From BA4 sp044376575 (GTDB taxonomy: Bacteria; Bacteroidota; Bacteroidia; CAIKAF01), in NCBI GenBank assembly GCA_044376575.1, contig JBILKR010000010.1, positions 1 to 64,000 of the forward strand: a stretch of DNA of 64,000 bases, in the 5' to 3' direction. Positions 9,018 through 18,653 of the stretch are shown here, one piece after another (position 1 is the first letter of the stretch; each line of letters starts with the position of its first letter). The position numbers and the translations under genes are program-made. The notes beneath the pieces are model-generated. The model worked only from the letters and a program-made list of their open reading frames with translations. It did no database searches and was not told the origin of the DNA.

Positions 9018-11122
9018 ATCGCTTAATATACTTTATCATAGTATTGTTTTTAAGTGTTTCGCCTGCATTTGTTCATGCGCAGGTAGGAACAAATGACCCC
9101 GTTAAAGAAAATATCATCGAACGATTTATTGAAACCATCTCTGAAAATTCAGAAATAGAAATTGACTTCACGGCACTTACCGAAGATTTGAATTATTATT
9201 ATGATAATCCCATTAATTTGAACGATGCCAAAAGAGAAGATCTCGTTCAACTTTATTTACTTTCAGAATTCCAAATTGACAATCTTTTCAATTATATTCA
9301 AAAACATGGCCAACTGTTAAGTATATACGAAATACAACTGATTCCCGGATGGGATAATGAAACTATTTATATGCTGTTATCATTTGTTGATGCACAACCG
9401 GTAAAGGAAAAACAAAAACTATCATTAAAAAATATTTTTAAATACGGCAAAAATGAGCTTGTTGTCAGATATGGACAAATACTTGAAAAGCAAGCGGGTT
9501 ATGTTATGAATGATACCAACAGCAATGAGGGCTATCTGGGAAGCCCGGCTCAGGTTTTTTTCAGATATAGATTTACTTATAAAGATAAAGTTAGTTTCGG
9601 ACTTGTTGGTCGGAAAGACAGGGGAGAAGAGTTTTTCACTGGATCACAGCCTTTTGGATTTGACTTTTACGGTGGTCATATATTTATTCAGGATGTAGGA
9701 CCGTTTAAAAAAATTGCACTTGGAGATTTTAATATTCAGTTTGGTCAGGGATTAACTGCCTGGACTGGATTTGGGTATCGTAAATCTGCTTTGGCAATGA
9801 ACGTAAAACGATTCCCATCAGGCATTCGTCCCTATACTGCTTCCAATCAAGCATTTTTTAATCGCGGAGTAGCGGCAGAAGCAGGGTTTGGACCGGTAAC
9901 CGTAACCGGTTTTTTTTCCTATAAACCAATGGATGCAAACATAACCAGTTCAGACAGTATTAGCGGAGAGCCTGAAGAGTTTTCATCATTTAATGAATCA
10001 GGACTACATCGAACAGTTGATGAACTGGAAAACAAAAACAAGATCAATGAAATTTATACCGGTGGTAATGTAAATTATAAAGGGAAAAAATGGAGTGTTG
10101 GTATTACAGGAGCTTATACCCATTATAATGTTCCTTTAAAACTAAGTGATGACCCATATAATCAATTCCGGTTTCAGGGACAGGATTTAGTAAATATAGG
10201 AGCTGACTATAATTTACTATTGGGTAAATTTTATTTATTTGGAGAATTATCATTTTCCGGAAACGGATCACATGCCTTATTGCAAGGCGTTCAGGCCAAT
10301 TTGAGTAATAATTTCGGACTTTCTCTTTTATTCAGAGATTATGCACCCGGATACCAGAACCAAAACAATAATGCTTTTGCAGATCGAACCGGTAGCCAAA
10401 ATGAGCGTGGTCTTTATCTTGGGTTTACAGCTAATCCGGTTTCAAAAATTAATTTGATGGGCTATATAGATATTTTTCAGTCACCCTGGATCAGATCAAC
10501 AATTGATGCTCCTTCGTTCGGATATGATTTTTTATGTCAGGGAACGTATGTCCCAAATCGCAGAACAGAAGCTTATATTCGGGTGAGAAGAACGAGCAGG
10601 ATGGAAAATTCAACATTTGATGACGATTATACGGATCCTATCATTTCAATAGAAAAAACCAATTACAGATTCAATTTTACCTATGAAGTAAGTAAAGAAC
10701 TAAAATTAAAAAACAGGGTAGAATTTGTAACATTAGAACAACCCGATAAGCCTTTCCGATGGGGAATGATGGTGTATCAGGATATAGTATACAAACCAAC
10801 ATCAATTCCTTTAGACTTATCCTTCCGCCTTGCACTTTTTCATACGGATGATTTTGATACGAAAATTTATGCATATGAAAATGATGTATTATATAGCTTC
10901 TCTGTACCTGCGTATTACAACAAAGGAATGAGAATGTATCTGAATCTTAAATATGATATTACACCGAAATTAAATATTTGGCTTAGGCTTGCACAAACCT
11001 ATTTTACAAACGTTAATGTAATGGGAAGCGGACTGGATGAGTCGATAGGGAATACCAGAACTGATATTAAATTACAGGTGAGATATACTTTTGGATTTTA
11101 TAAATACAAATCAAGAAAATAA
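9014..11122 (+). CDS. Outer-membrane barrel protein with periplasmic helix-hairpin-helix domain
   Basis: Protein of 702 residues. Residues 1-23 are a signal peptide ending in VHAQ. Residues about 55-125 are a helix-hairpin-helix pair: NLNDAKREDLVQLYLLSEFQ, then LLSIYEIQLIPGW, a pattern like that of ComEA-type HhH domains. From about residue 150 the protein is a chain of amphipathic beta strands (many aromatic-x-aromatic ends, GDFNIQFGQGL, NRGVAAEAGF) ending in YTFGFYKYKSRK, consistent with an outer-membrane barrel. The family is known in Bacteroidota as an uncharacterised HhH-containing protein. It is coupled by a 4-base overlap to the PorV/PorQ-like gene. A DNA-binding role of the HhH part is possible but unproven. 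Confidence 0.78.
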   Translation: MNRLIYFIIVLFLSVSPAFVHAQVGTNDPVKENIIERFIETISENSEIEIDFTALTEDLNYYYDNPINLNDAKREDLVQLYLLSEFQIDNLFNYIQKHGQLLSIYEIQLIPGWDNETIYMLLSFVDAQPVKEKQKLSLKNIFKYGKNELVVRYGQILEKQAGYVMNDTNSNEGYLGSPAQVFFRYRFTYKDKVSFGLVGRKDRGEEFFTGSQPFGFDFYGGHIFIQDVGPFKKIALGDFNIQFGQGLTAWTGFGYRKSALAMNVKRFPSGIRPYTASNQAFFNRGVAAEAGFGPVTVTGFFSYKPMDANITSSDSISGEPEEFSSFNESGLHRTVDELENKNKINEIYTGGNVNYKGKKWSVGITGAYTHYNVPLKLSDDPYNQFRFQGQDLVNIGADYNLLLGKFYLFGELSFSGNGSHALLQGVQANLSNNFGLSLLFRDYAPGYQNQNNNAFADRTGSQNERGLYLGFTANPVSKINLMGYIDIFQSPWIRSTIDAPSFGYDFLCQGTYVPNRRTEAYIRVRRTSRMENSTFDDDYTDPIISIEKTNYRFNFTYEVSKELKLKNRVEFVTLEQPDKPFRWGMMVYQDIVYKPTSIPLDLSFRLALFHTDDFDTKIYAYENDVLYSFSVPAYYNKGMRMYLNLKYDITPKLNIWLRLAQTYFTNVNVMGSGLDESIGNTRTDIKLQVRYTFGFYKYKSRK

Positions 11123-11200
11123 AAGATAATCGGAAGGAAGTCTGTCTAACTTTTGAAATCCGCTTTATTTGTATTTTCTTTATGCTTACAAAATAACTTT

Positions 11201-11908
11201 GTGATTAACATAGCAATTGACGGATATTCTTCCTGTGGAAAAAGTACGATTGCCAAAGCCCTTGCTAAAGCTTTGCATTACCATTACATTGATACCGGCG
11301 CCATGTATCGTGCCATTGCATTATTTGCAGTTGAGCAAAACTTTGTAAATACAGACAATTCCATTAATCAGGAAGCATTGAATCATTCGTTGGATCATAT
11401 CCAGATTGATTTTGAATTCAATAGTGATTCCGGCAAATCTGAAGTTTTTTTAAATGGTCGTCCTGTTGAGGCATTGATTAGAAATATTAAAATCGCTGAG
11501 ATTGCGAGTAAAATCAGTCAGTTAAGAGCTGTGAGAAATAAATTACAGCATGTCCAGAAAATCCTTGGAACGAAAAAAGGAGTGGTAATGGATGGAAGAG
11601 ATATAGGAACAGTTGTGATGCCACAAGCTGAATTGAAAATATTTATGACGGCTGATTCATTAATCAGGGCACACCGCAGATTGCTTGAGTTAAAAAGCCA
11701 GGGAAAAGAGTCAACAATTGAAGAAGTATTGGATAATCAGACGAAGCGCGATTATGAAGACACGCATCGTGCAGAAGATCCACTGGTGATGGCGCCGGAT
11801 GCTTTACTTCTTGATAACAGCAAATTAACTCCGGATGAACAGCTGTCAATCGTATTGCAATGGGTAAAGGAAAAATCTGTGCAACATATTTATCCATCAA
11901 ACTCATAA
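11201..11908 (+). CDS. cmk: (d)CMP kinase
   Basis: Cytidylate kinase, phosphorylating CMP and dCMP with ATP. The P-loop GYSSCGKST, the NMP-binding DTGAMYRAI, MDGRDIGTVVMP and the lid RAHRRLLEL ... KRDYEDTHRAEDPL are diagnostic. The open frame extends back to a TTG at 11153, but I choose the GTG at 11201 because family members begin a few residues before the INIAIDGYSSCGKS block; the extra 16 residues look like translated leader. The protein is then about 235 residues, the usual length. It is followed within 6 bases by a glycosyltransferase gene. Confidence 0.94.
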   Translation: MINIAIDGYSSCGKSTIAKALAKALHYHYIDTGAMYRAIALFAVEQNFVNTDNSINQEALNHSLDHIQIDFEFNSDSGKSEVFLNGRPVEALIRNIKIAEIASKISQLRAVRNKLQHVQKILGTKKGVVMDGRDIGTVVMPQAELKIFMTADSLIRAHRRLLELKSQGKESTIEEVLDNQTKRDYEDTHRAEDPLVMAPDALLLDNSKLTPDEQLSIVLQWVKEKSVQHIYPSNS

Positions 11909-11914
11909 AATTTT

Positions 11915-13048
11915 ATGTTGACCAATGAATTAAAAGCGGTTCATCTGGTGGCATTTGATATCCCATATCCGGCAAACTATGGTGGTGTTATTGATATATT
12001 TCATAAAATAAGATGGTTCCATAAAAAAGGAATTCAGGTACATTTACACACATTTGAATATCATCGAAAACCTTCAGCTGAGCTTGAAAAAATATGCACC
12101 ACTGTATATTATTATCAGCGGAATATGAATCCCTTTTTATTATTTCATCCTCAGCCATTCATATCTGTAAGCCGGTTTAATAAATCATTGTTAAAGAGAT
12201 TAATTGCGGATGATATTCCTGTTATTTTAGAAGGTTTACATACAGCGATATATATTCCTGAATTGGTTAAGCATGGAAAAAAATGTATTGTCCGAACCCA
12301 TAATATTGAACATGAATACTACTACAAACTTGGTTGGTCAGAAAAAAGATTGTTTAAGAAATGGTATTTGCAGATTGAAAGTTTTAAACTGAAAAAGTTT
12401 GAAAAAATTTTGCAGCAAGTCAATAATATTGCATGTATTTCCCCGGCTGATACAATTTATTTTAGAAAAAAATATGGTAAAGGAATGTGGATTCCTCCTT
12501 TCCACTCTTTTGATCAGCTATTGACAATAAAAGGATTTGGGAAGTATATATTATATCACGGAAATCTGGATGTTGCAGAGAACAATGAAGCCGCTATTTT
12601 TTTAGTAAAAAATGTATTCAGTAAACTTTCACTTGATTGTATAATAGCAGGAAATAAAGCATCAGCAGAACTTAAACAAGAGGTAGAAAAATTTCCTAAT
12701 ATTTCATTGATAGATCATCCTGAAGATGAAGTTTTACAGCAATTAATTGTAAATGCTCATGTTCATGTGTTGCCTACATTTCAGGCAACGGGTATAAAAA
12801 TAAAATTGATCACTGCTTTGTTTTCCGGTCGTTTTGTTGTAGTTAATACACCGATGGTTGATCAAACCGAACTACAATCGGTATGCTTTGTTAAGGATCG
12901 TCCTGAAGAAATGATAGAATCCATTAATGAATTAATGACCCGTGAATTTGATGATAAACGAATTGAGGAAAGAATAAATAAACTTCAGCAATATTCAAAT
13001 GAAGTTTCTATCGATGTCTTTATTTCTATGACTTTGAAAGGTCAATAA
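11915..13048 (+). CDS. Glycosyltransferase (GT4-like, GT-B fold)
   Basis: Protein of 377 residues without signal peptide. The N-terminal half starts with HLVAFDIPYPANYGGVIDIF, typical of GT-B enzymes (strand, then glycine loop), and contains VRTHNIEHEYY, often seen in GT4-type transferases. The C-terminal half has LYHGNLDVAENNEAA and ATGIKIKLITALFSGRFVV, in the place of the sugar-nucleotide site, where the usual E-x7-E is degenerate. The acceptor and donor cannot be deduced. It follows cmk closely and its last 23 bases overlap the 3' end of the convergent FtsE-like gene. Confidence 0.72.
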   Translation: MLTNELKAVHLVAFDIPYPANYGGVIDIFHKIRWFHKKGIQVHLHTFEYHRKPSAELEKICTTVYYYQRNMNPFLLFHPQPFISVSRFNKSLLKRLIADDIPVILEGLHTAIYIPELVKHGKKCIVRTHNIEHEYYYKLGWSEKRLFKKWYLQIESFKLKKFEKILQQVNNIACISPADTIYFRKKYGKGMWIPPFHSFDQLLTIKGFGKYILYHGNLDVAENNEAAIFLVKNVFSKLSLDCIIAGNKASAELKQEVEKFPNISLIDHPEDEVLQQLIVNAHVHVLPTFQATGIKIKLITALFSGRFVVVNTPMVDQTELQSVCFVKDRPEEMIESINELMTREFDDKRIEERINKLQQYSNEVSIDVFISMTLKGQ

Positions 13049-13709
13049 TCGTACTTTTCTCACAACGTAGTGTTCTTCTAGGATAGCTATCAAGAATATG
13101 TTTATCATGCGTAGCCATCAGAATCGTTGTTCCGTAAAAATTAATGTTATTCAACAAATCCATAATTTCTACCGATGTTTCAGGGTCGAGGTTTCCTGTA
13201 GGCTCGTCGGCAAGTATTAATTCAGGTTGATTCAATAACGCTCTTGCAATTACCACGCGTTGTTGCTCTCCTCCTGAAAGTTCATGAGGAAACTTAAATC
13301 CCTTGGTCTTTAAATCAACCAGGCGTAACACCTCTTCCATTCGGGCTTCCATTTCATGTTTATTTTTCCAGCCGGTTGCTTTTAATACAAATAGTAAATT
13401 CTCTGAAACACTTCTGTCAGTAAGCAGTTGAAAATCCTGAAAAACAATCCCTAATTTTCTTCTTAAAAAAGGAACCTCATGAGGTTGTATGGCATCTAAG
13501 TCTTGTCCTACAATTTCTGCCTGACCTTCTGATAATGGAAGTTCAGCATATAAAGTTTTCAGTAAACTACTTTTGCCGCTTCCAGTTCTCCCAACAAGAT
13601 AAACAAACTCTCCTTTTTCAACCTGGAAACTAACATCCCTCAAAACAAGATTTTTTCCTTGCATGATGGCTACTTTTTCGAATTGTATAATCGGTCTTTT
13701 ATTTTCCAT
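13026..13709 (-). CDS. ftsE: FtsE-like ABC transporter ATP-binding protein
   Basis: ABC ATPase of about 227 residues from the chosen ATG at 13709 (an earlier in-frame start at 13748 only adds a non-conserved leader). Walker A GRTGSGKSS, Q-loop FQDFQLL, signature LSGGEQQRV, Walker B LILADEPTGNLDP and switch His in MATHDKH are all intact. Similarity in the HEVPFLRRKLGIVFQDFQLL block points to FtsE, which with FtsX activates peptidoglycan hydrolases at the septum. No ftsX is present next to it, so a related LolD/MacB-like role cannot be excluded. It is convergent with the glycosyltransferase and divergent from the TPR gene. Confidence 0.82.
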   Translation of the reverse strand: MENKRPIIQFEKVAIMQGKNLVLRDVSFQVEKGEFVYLVGRTGSGKSSLLKTLYAELPLSEGQAEIVGQDLDAIQPHEVPFLRRKLGIVFQDFQLLTDRSVSENLLFVLKATGWKNKHEMEARMEEVLRLVDLKTKGFKFPHELSGGEQQRVVIARALLNQPELILADEPTGNLDPETSVEIMDLLNNINFYGTTILMATHDKHILDSYPRRTLRCEKSTIIDLSKS

Positions 13710-13798
13710 TGATACAAAAATCATTGATTGATACCATGTATTAAACATTACATCAAAATAATTATTAAGAATGTTGCGTTAATAATTCGAGCTCTTTG

Positions 13799-13832
13799 GT
13801 TGCCATTCATCGCCACATCACTAATAATTTTG
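13799..13832 (+). promoter_or_regulatory. Candidate promoter for the TPR gene
   Basis: TAATTTTG at 13825-13832 matches the Bacteroidota -7 box exactly, with TTG at 13800-13802 about 22 bases upstream. The likely ATG is at 13870. Recognised by eye only. Confidence 0.35.
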
Positions 13833-13869
13833 ATCCGATATGGTATATCCTCAACACAATTCAACAATT

Positions 13870-16800
13870 ATGGTATTTCAATGGTCAAAAGCATGGGGCA
13901 TTTTATTTCTCTTTTTGTCAATGATAATTGCAGCGAAACCCTCATTTGCACAACGATCACAGATTTATACTGATTCGGAAAAGAATTTTAAGGAAGGCAT
14001 AGATTTATTTCAGAAACAAAAATTTGGAGCTGCGCAACTTGCCTTTGAATCATTCTTAAATTCAGGTGAACAGAAAACAGATTACGCAAAAAGTACAGCA
14101 TCATACTATGTTGCAGCATGCGCAGTAGAGCTATTTCATGATAATGCCGAACATCTGATGATGATTTTTTTACAGCAGTACCCTCATTCCAATAAAGTAG
14201 TATTGGCATATTTTCAACTTGGTAAACTTTATTTTCGTCAAAAAGAATACAAAAAGGCTATCGTTTATTTTAAAAAGTCAGATCCTAAAATGCTTACTAA
14301 GCCTGAGTATTTTGAGTATTATTATAAATTGGCATATGCTGAGTTTATTGAAGAAAAATTTGATGAAGCACAAAAGAATTTCAGCGTAGTTTCAAAAACA
14401 GCAAATGCTTTTACTATCCCCGCAACATATTATTTTGCACATATTGCATACCTGAAAAAGAATTATGAGGTTGCCCTTCAGGAGTTTTTAAAAATTCAAA
14501 AGGATAAATCTTTTTCAAGGGTTATTCCTTTTTATGTAGCTCAGATCTATTTTTTACAGGGAAAATATCAAGAAGCTGTAAACTATGCTACTCCAATTGT
14601 TGATACTCTGAAAGGTAAAAATCTGCCACTAATCAGAAGGTTGCTTGCTGAATCTTATTTTGAATTAAAGGATAATAATAAATGTGCACAGAATTATGAA
14701 GCGTATGTTTCTTTAGGTGCTCCGCTCGACAGACAAGGAAGCTACAGGCTTGGAATTACCTATTACAGAATGGGTAAGTTTAAGGAAGCCGCATTGAATT
14801 TTAAAAATACGACAAGCGAAGATGATTTAATATCTCAAACGGCATACTATTATCTGGCAGATTGTTTTATTCAATCAGATTCCAAAAGAATGGCACTGGA
14901 TGTGCTTAAACTTGCTTATTCCATGAAATGGGATGAAAGAATTGCGAGAGAATCATTGTTTAATTTTGCTAAACTTTCCTATGAGTTGGGTTATAACCCG
15001 TATAATGAAGCCATTGATGCCATCAATTTATACATAGCATCTTATCCCAATGCAGCAAATATTGAAGAGGCTTATGAATTGATGGTTAACATTTATCTGC
15101 ATACTCAAAACTACAAGGATGCATTGGTTTCACTTGAAAAAATAAAAATTAAGAATTCTAAGTTAAAAATAGCAGAACAGCGCATTTATTATTTCAGAGC
15201 AATTGAGTTATTCAATAATCTTGAATTTAATAATTCTATACTTCATTTTCAAAAAGCCATTGAAAGATCTTTTGATCCTCGTATTACTGCAGAAAGTAAG
15301 TATTGGTCCGGAGAAGCAAGATATAGGCTAAAGCAATATTCTCAGGCAAAAGAAAACTACGAGGATTTTTTAACTTCTCCTTCTGCAAAACAGATTACTT
15401 ATTATCAAGATGCTTATTATAATCTTGGATATGCATTTTTAAAATTGAAAAAATTTGCTGAAGCAGCAACAGAATGGAGAAGCTATGTGTCAATGAATCC
15501 TGAGAACATGAAAAAGAAACACGATGCATACTTACGAATAGGTGATTGTTTCTTTATGCAAAGAAATTATAGTAAAGCAATTGAATTTTATGATCAGGCC
15601 ATTCAAATCAATGAATTTAAAAATGATTATGCCTTGTATCAAAAAGGATTAATGCAGGGTTTGACAGATAATCATGAAGGGAAATCTGTTTCATTACAAC
15701 AGGCACTGAATCAATATCCCAATACTTTATATAAGGATGAAATTTTATACGAGTTAGGCTTGTCTTACATTAGAACTGGTAAAATTAATGAAGCCGTAAC
15801 CAGTTTTGAAGCAATTGTAAATTCAGGTAACTCAAGCTCTTTAATCAGCCGTTCATATCTTCAGTTAGGATTAATTTATTTTAATTCTGATAAAAACAGA
15901 GAAGCGCTTGGCTGGTATAAACGAATAGTGGATGAATACCCAAATACCGGCATGGCAAATGAAGCCTTGAAATATATACGTAATATATATATTGAATTGG
16001 GTGATGTTGATACTTATACACAATATGTATCTGGATTAAAAAATGTAGAAATATCACAGGGCTCTCTGGATTCAGCTTCCTATGAGGCTGCTGAAAATAT
16101 TGTAAAAGCTGGTGATTGTATAAAAGGTGCTGAAATGCTGGATAAGTACATTAATCAATTCCCTAAGGGAATTTATTTGTTGGATGCCAATCACTTTAAA
16201 GCAGAGTGTAATTATCAGCAAAAAGAATTTGATAGAGCGGTGGTGCACTATCAGTATATTATAAGACAGCGTAAAAATATATATACTGAAAATGCTATGA
16301 ATCGTTTAGCATTTATATTAGAATCAAAAGCAGATTCTGTAGGTTTAATAGAGGTTTATACAGCCATGGAAAAAGACTCAGAAACACCTCAGTCACTTCA
16401 GAAAGCTCGTATTGGATTAATGAGGAATTATCAAAAATTATCAAATTGCGAAAAAATAATTCAATATGCTAAGCTGGTGTTGACGTATGATAAGTTAGAT
16501 GAGTATGTGGAAGAAGAAGCACATTATTTTATGGCTGTTTGCTATTATAATCAGCAGTTAATGGAAGAAGCCTTGTCCTCTTACAAAAAAGTATATGCAA
16601 AAACTTCTTCTGAATATGATATAGAAGCAGGACTAAAAATAGGAGAAATTTTATTCCAACAGGCAAAATATGCAGATGCTGAAAAACATTTGCGAACAGC
16701 TATTAAATCAATGGGTTCAGATAAACACAGATTGGCTTTAAGCTTTATTTTGCTTTCTGACATTTACGTTGCCATGGATAATTTACCCCAGGCAAAAAGT

Positions 16801-16959
16801 ATGCTGAATACAGTAATTTCAAAACATACTGGAGAAGATTTGATTTTAGTTGCAAAACAAAAACTGGATCAAATAACGGAAATGGAAAGAGAAAAGAATC
16901 AAAGAAAGTTTGAACAGGAAATGATACTTGAAAATCAGGGAGACAACGGAAATAATTAA
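13870..16959 (+). CDS. Large secreted/envelope tetratricopeptide-repeat protein
   Basis: Protein of about 1029 residues from the ATG at 13870, chosen because it places a clean signal peptide (WGILFLFLSMIIAAKPSFAQ) at the N-terminus; an upstream in-frame start at 13840 adds 10 residues. Nearly the whole mature protein is TPR-like helices: repeated patterns such as YYKLAYAEFIEEKFDEAQ, LGLSYIRTGKINEA and YFMAVCYYNQQLMEEAL, ending in a charged tail. Probably a periplasmic scaffold. A barrel gene follows after 10 bases, suggesting the two proteins work together at the outer membrane. No enzymatic motif is visible. Confidence 0.83.
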   Translation: MVFQWSKAWGILFLFLSMIIAAKPSFAQRSQIYTDSEKNFKEGIDLFQKQKFGAAQLAFESFLNSGEQKTDYAKSTASYYVAACAVELFHDNAEHLMMIFLQQYPHSNKVVLAYFQLGKLYFRQKEYKKAIVYFKKSDPKMLTKPEYFEYYYKLAYAEFIEEKFDEAQKNFSVVSKTANAFTIPATYYFAHIAYLKKNYEVALQEFLKIQKDKSFSRVIPFYVAQIYFLQGKYQEAVNYATPIVDTLKGKNLPLIRRLLAESYFELKDNNKCAQNYEAYVSLGAPLDRQGSYRLGITYYRMGKFKEAALNFKNTTSEDDLISQTAYYYLADCFIQSDSKRMALDVLKLAYSMKWDERIARESLFNFAKLSYELGYNPYNEAIDAINLYIASYPNAANIEEAYELMVNIYLHTQNYKDALVSLEKIKIKNSKLKIAEQRIYYFRAIELFNNLEFNNSILHFQKAIERSFDPRITAESKYWSGEARYRLKQYSQAKENYEDFLTSPSAKQITYYQDAYYNLGYAFLKLKKFAEAATEWRSYVSMNPENMKKKHDAYLRIGDCFFMQRNYSKAIEFYDQAIQINEFKNDYALYQKGLMQGLTDNHEGKSVSLQQALNQYPNTLYKDEILYELGLSYIRTGKINEAVTSFEAIVNSGNSSSLISRSYLQLGLIYFNSDKNREALGWYKRIVDEYPNTGMANEALKYIRNIYIELGDVDTYTQYVSGLKNVEISQGSLDSASYEAAENIVKAGDCIKGAEMLDKYINQFPKGIYLLDANHFKAECNYQQKEFDRAVVHYQYIIRQRKNIYTENAMNRLAFILESKADSVGLIEVYTAMEKDSETPQSLQKARIGLMRNYQKLSNCEKIIQYAKLVLTYDKLDEYVEEEAHYFMAVCYYNQQLMEEALSSYKKVYAKTSSEYDIEAGLKIGEILFQQAKYADAEKHLRTAIKSMGSDKHRLALSFILLSDIYVAMDNLPQAKSMLNTVISKHTGEDLILVAKQKLDQITEMEREKNQRKFEQEMILENQGDNGNN

Positions 16960-16969
16960 AAACTGAATC

Positions 16970-18649
16970 ATGAAAAAAATATTTCAAATCATAGTTTTTT
17001 ATTTATTGTTATTTACATCAGTTTCAACTCAACTGCATGCTCAGTTAACAGAAACAATTGATGTATTTACAGGATTTGAGCCACGATTGGCTGAGGTTGA
17101 AAAGTTTTCTTCTCAGCCTTCCATCGCTGATACGTTTAGAGTAGAAACTAATGTTAAATATGAGATAGTTTCATTAACGGCTAAAACAAATTTTAATCCC
17201 GATACCATTTCGGCAATTAAAATGAAAACTGAACCCATTTCAAAACTGCACCGTTTTTATTTGAAAGCAGGTTTTGGAAATTATCTTACTCCTTACATTG
17301 ATTTTTTCGCCAATAGCTTAAGAACAAAAAAAGATTTTTATTCTGTTCGAATCAGGCATTTATCATCACAGGGTAATATTTCAGATCGTGGTAATCCATC
17401 CATCAGCGATAATGAATTAAATGTGAATTATTCACATGTCTTCAATTCCAGTACACTTGATTTGAAAGGAACCTTCAATTACAATGAATTAAGATATTAT
17501 AATTATTCTCCTGCGATAGATTCTTTAGTTACAGGCGATTCTACTCGTCAGCATTTTATAAGAGGTATATTCAATGCCGATTTTTACAGTATGCACCGCA
17601 ATGACTCCATAAAATTTAATCATAAAATAAAACTTGATTTTTATCATTTGTCTGATCGATGGAATGCATCTGAAAACAGCGTTACAATAACAGCTGATAT
17701 TAATAAATACACCAATAAGTTTGCTCGTGAATTTTTCGGATCTAAATTAAGATTTCAATACCTCAATTATAAAAATGATGCTATTCTTGAAAGTCATGGT
17801 GTAATTGTAAATCTCTCTCCTTATATGCGTTTTGGTGGTAAATGGTGGAATTTACATATTGGAGTTGATTTGTCTCTCGGGGTTGATGACAGTACAAAAT
17901 TTAATGTGTATCCTGATGTTGAGATGAAATTTAATATCTTCAGAAATTATATTGTAGCTTACGGAACATTTACAGGTAAATACAGACGTAATAGTTTTGA
18001 TGTATTGGTTGGTCAGAATCCTTTTATACTAAGGAGTAATCCACTCTCTAATATGAATGAAAGAATTCAGTTAAAGGGTGGAGTTAAAGGCTCTTTCACC
18101 TCATCCATTTCTTATAATGCAAGTGCTTCATATTCCATCATAGATAATTTTGCATATTTTGTTAATGATACGACTTCTTTTTTTCAGCGTGGCTTTCAAA
18201 TGATAGGTGCGCAAACAAATTTACTTACCATTTCAGGTGATTTATCTTATCAATGGGGAGAAAAACTATTAATAAATGCGAGTGCTAATTATTATTTGTA
18301 TTCTGTATCGCAAATTTCAAATCCATGGCATCGTCCTGCAATTGATGCGACATTGAGTGCGCGATACAATCTTAGAGACAAAATAATTGTACATGCCAAT
18401 CTATTTTTTATTGGTCCGCAAAAAGCAAGGGATTTTGTTTTTGATGCATCTTCGCCATTGCAGAAAAAAGAATTCGTAAGAGATATCCCATCCTTACTTG
18501 ATTTTAATATTGGAGCTGAATATAGATTGACCAAAATGCTATCATTTTGGGTGAATTTTAACAATATTGCTAATTTTAGGTATCAGCGCTGGTATGGATA
18601 TCCTACTCAGCAATTCAATATAATCGGAGGGTTGACTTTTGGAATATAA
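16970..18649 (+). CDS. Outer-membrane beta-barrel protein (TonB-receptor-like)
   Basis: Protein of 559 residues with a signal peptide (residues 1-25, ending LHAQ). The mature protein shows many alternating strands with aromatic ends (FYLKAGFGNYLTPYIDFFANS, DLKGTFNYNELRYYNYSP), and a C-terminal strand ending in GGLTFGI, the usual barrel closure. It resembles the barrel part of TonB-dependent receptors but I see no plug domain or carboxypeptidase-like N-domain, so a transporter function is not supported. It lies 10 bases after the TPR gene and overlaps or abuts the OmpA-type lipoprotein gene, so the three are likely one operon. Confidence 0.75.
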   Translation: MKKIFQIIVFYLLLFTSVSTQLHAQLTETIDVFTGFEPRLAEVEKFSSQPSIADTFRVETNVKYEIVSLTAKTNFNPDTISAIKMKTEPISKLHRFYLKAGFGNYLTPYIDFFANSLRTKKDFYSVRIRHLSSQGNISDRGNPSISDNELNVNYSHVFNSSTLDLKGTFNYNELRYYNYSPAIDSLVTGDSTRQHFIRGIFNADFYSMHRNDSIKFNHKIKLDFYHLSDRWNASENSVTITADINKYTNKFAREFFGSKLRFQYLNYKNDAILESHGVIVNLSPYMRFGGKWWNLHIGVDLSLGVDDSTKFNVYPDVEMKFNIFRNYIVAYGTFTGKYRRNSFDVLVGQNPFILRSNPLSNMNERIQLKGGVKGSFTSSISYNASASYSIIDNFAYFVNDTTSFFQRGFQMIGAQTNLLTISGDLSYQWGEKLLINASANYYLYSVSQISNPWHRPAIDATLSARYNLRDKIIVHANLFFIGPQKARDFVFDASSPLQKKEFVRDIPSLLDFNIGAEYRLTKMLSFWVNFNNIANFRYQRWYGYPTQQFNIIGGLTFGI

Positions 18650-18653
18650 TAGA

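Noticed and set aside
11194..11201. TAACTTTG as a -7 box for cmk
   Set aside because: It ends on the preferred GTG start, so a transcript from it would begin inside the coding sequence; not reported as a promoter.
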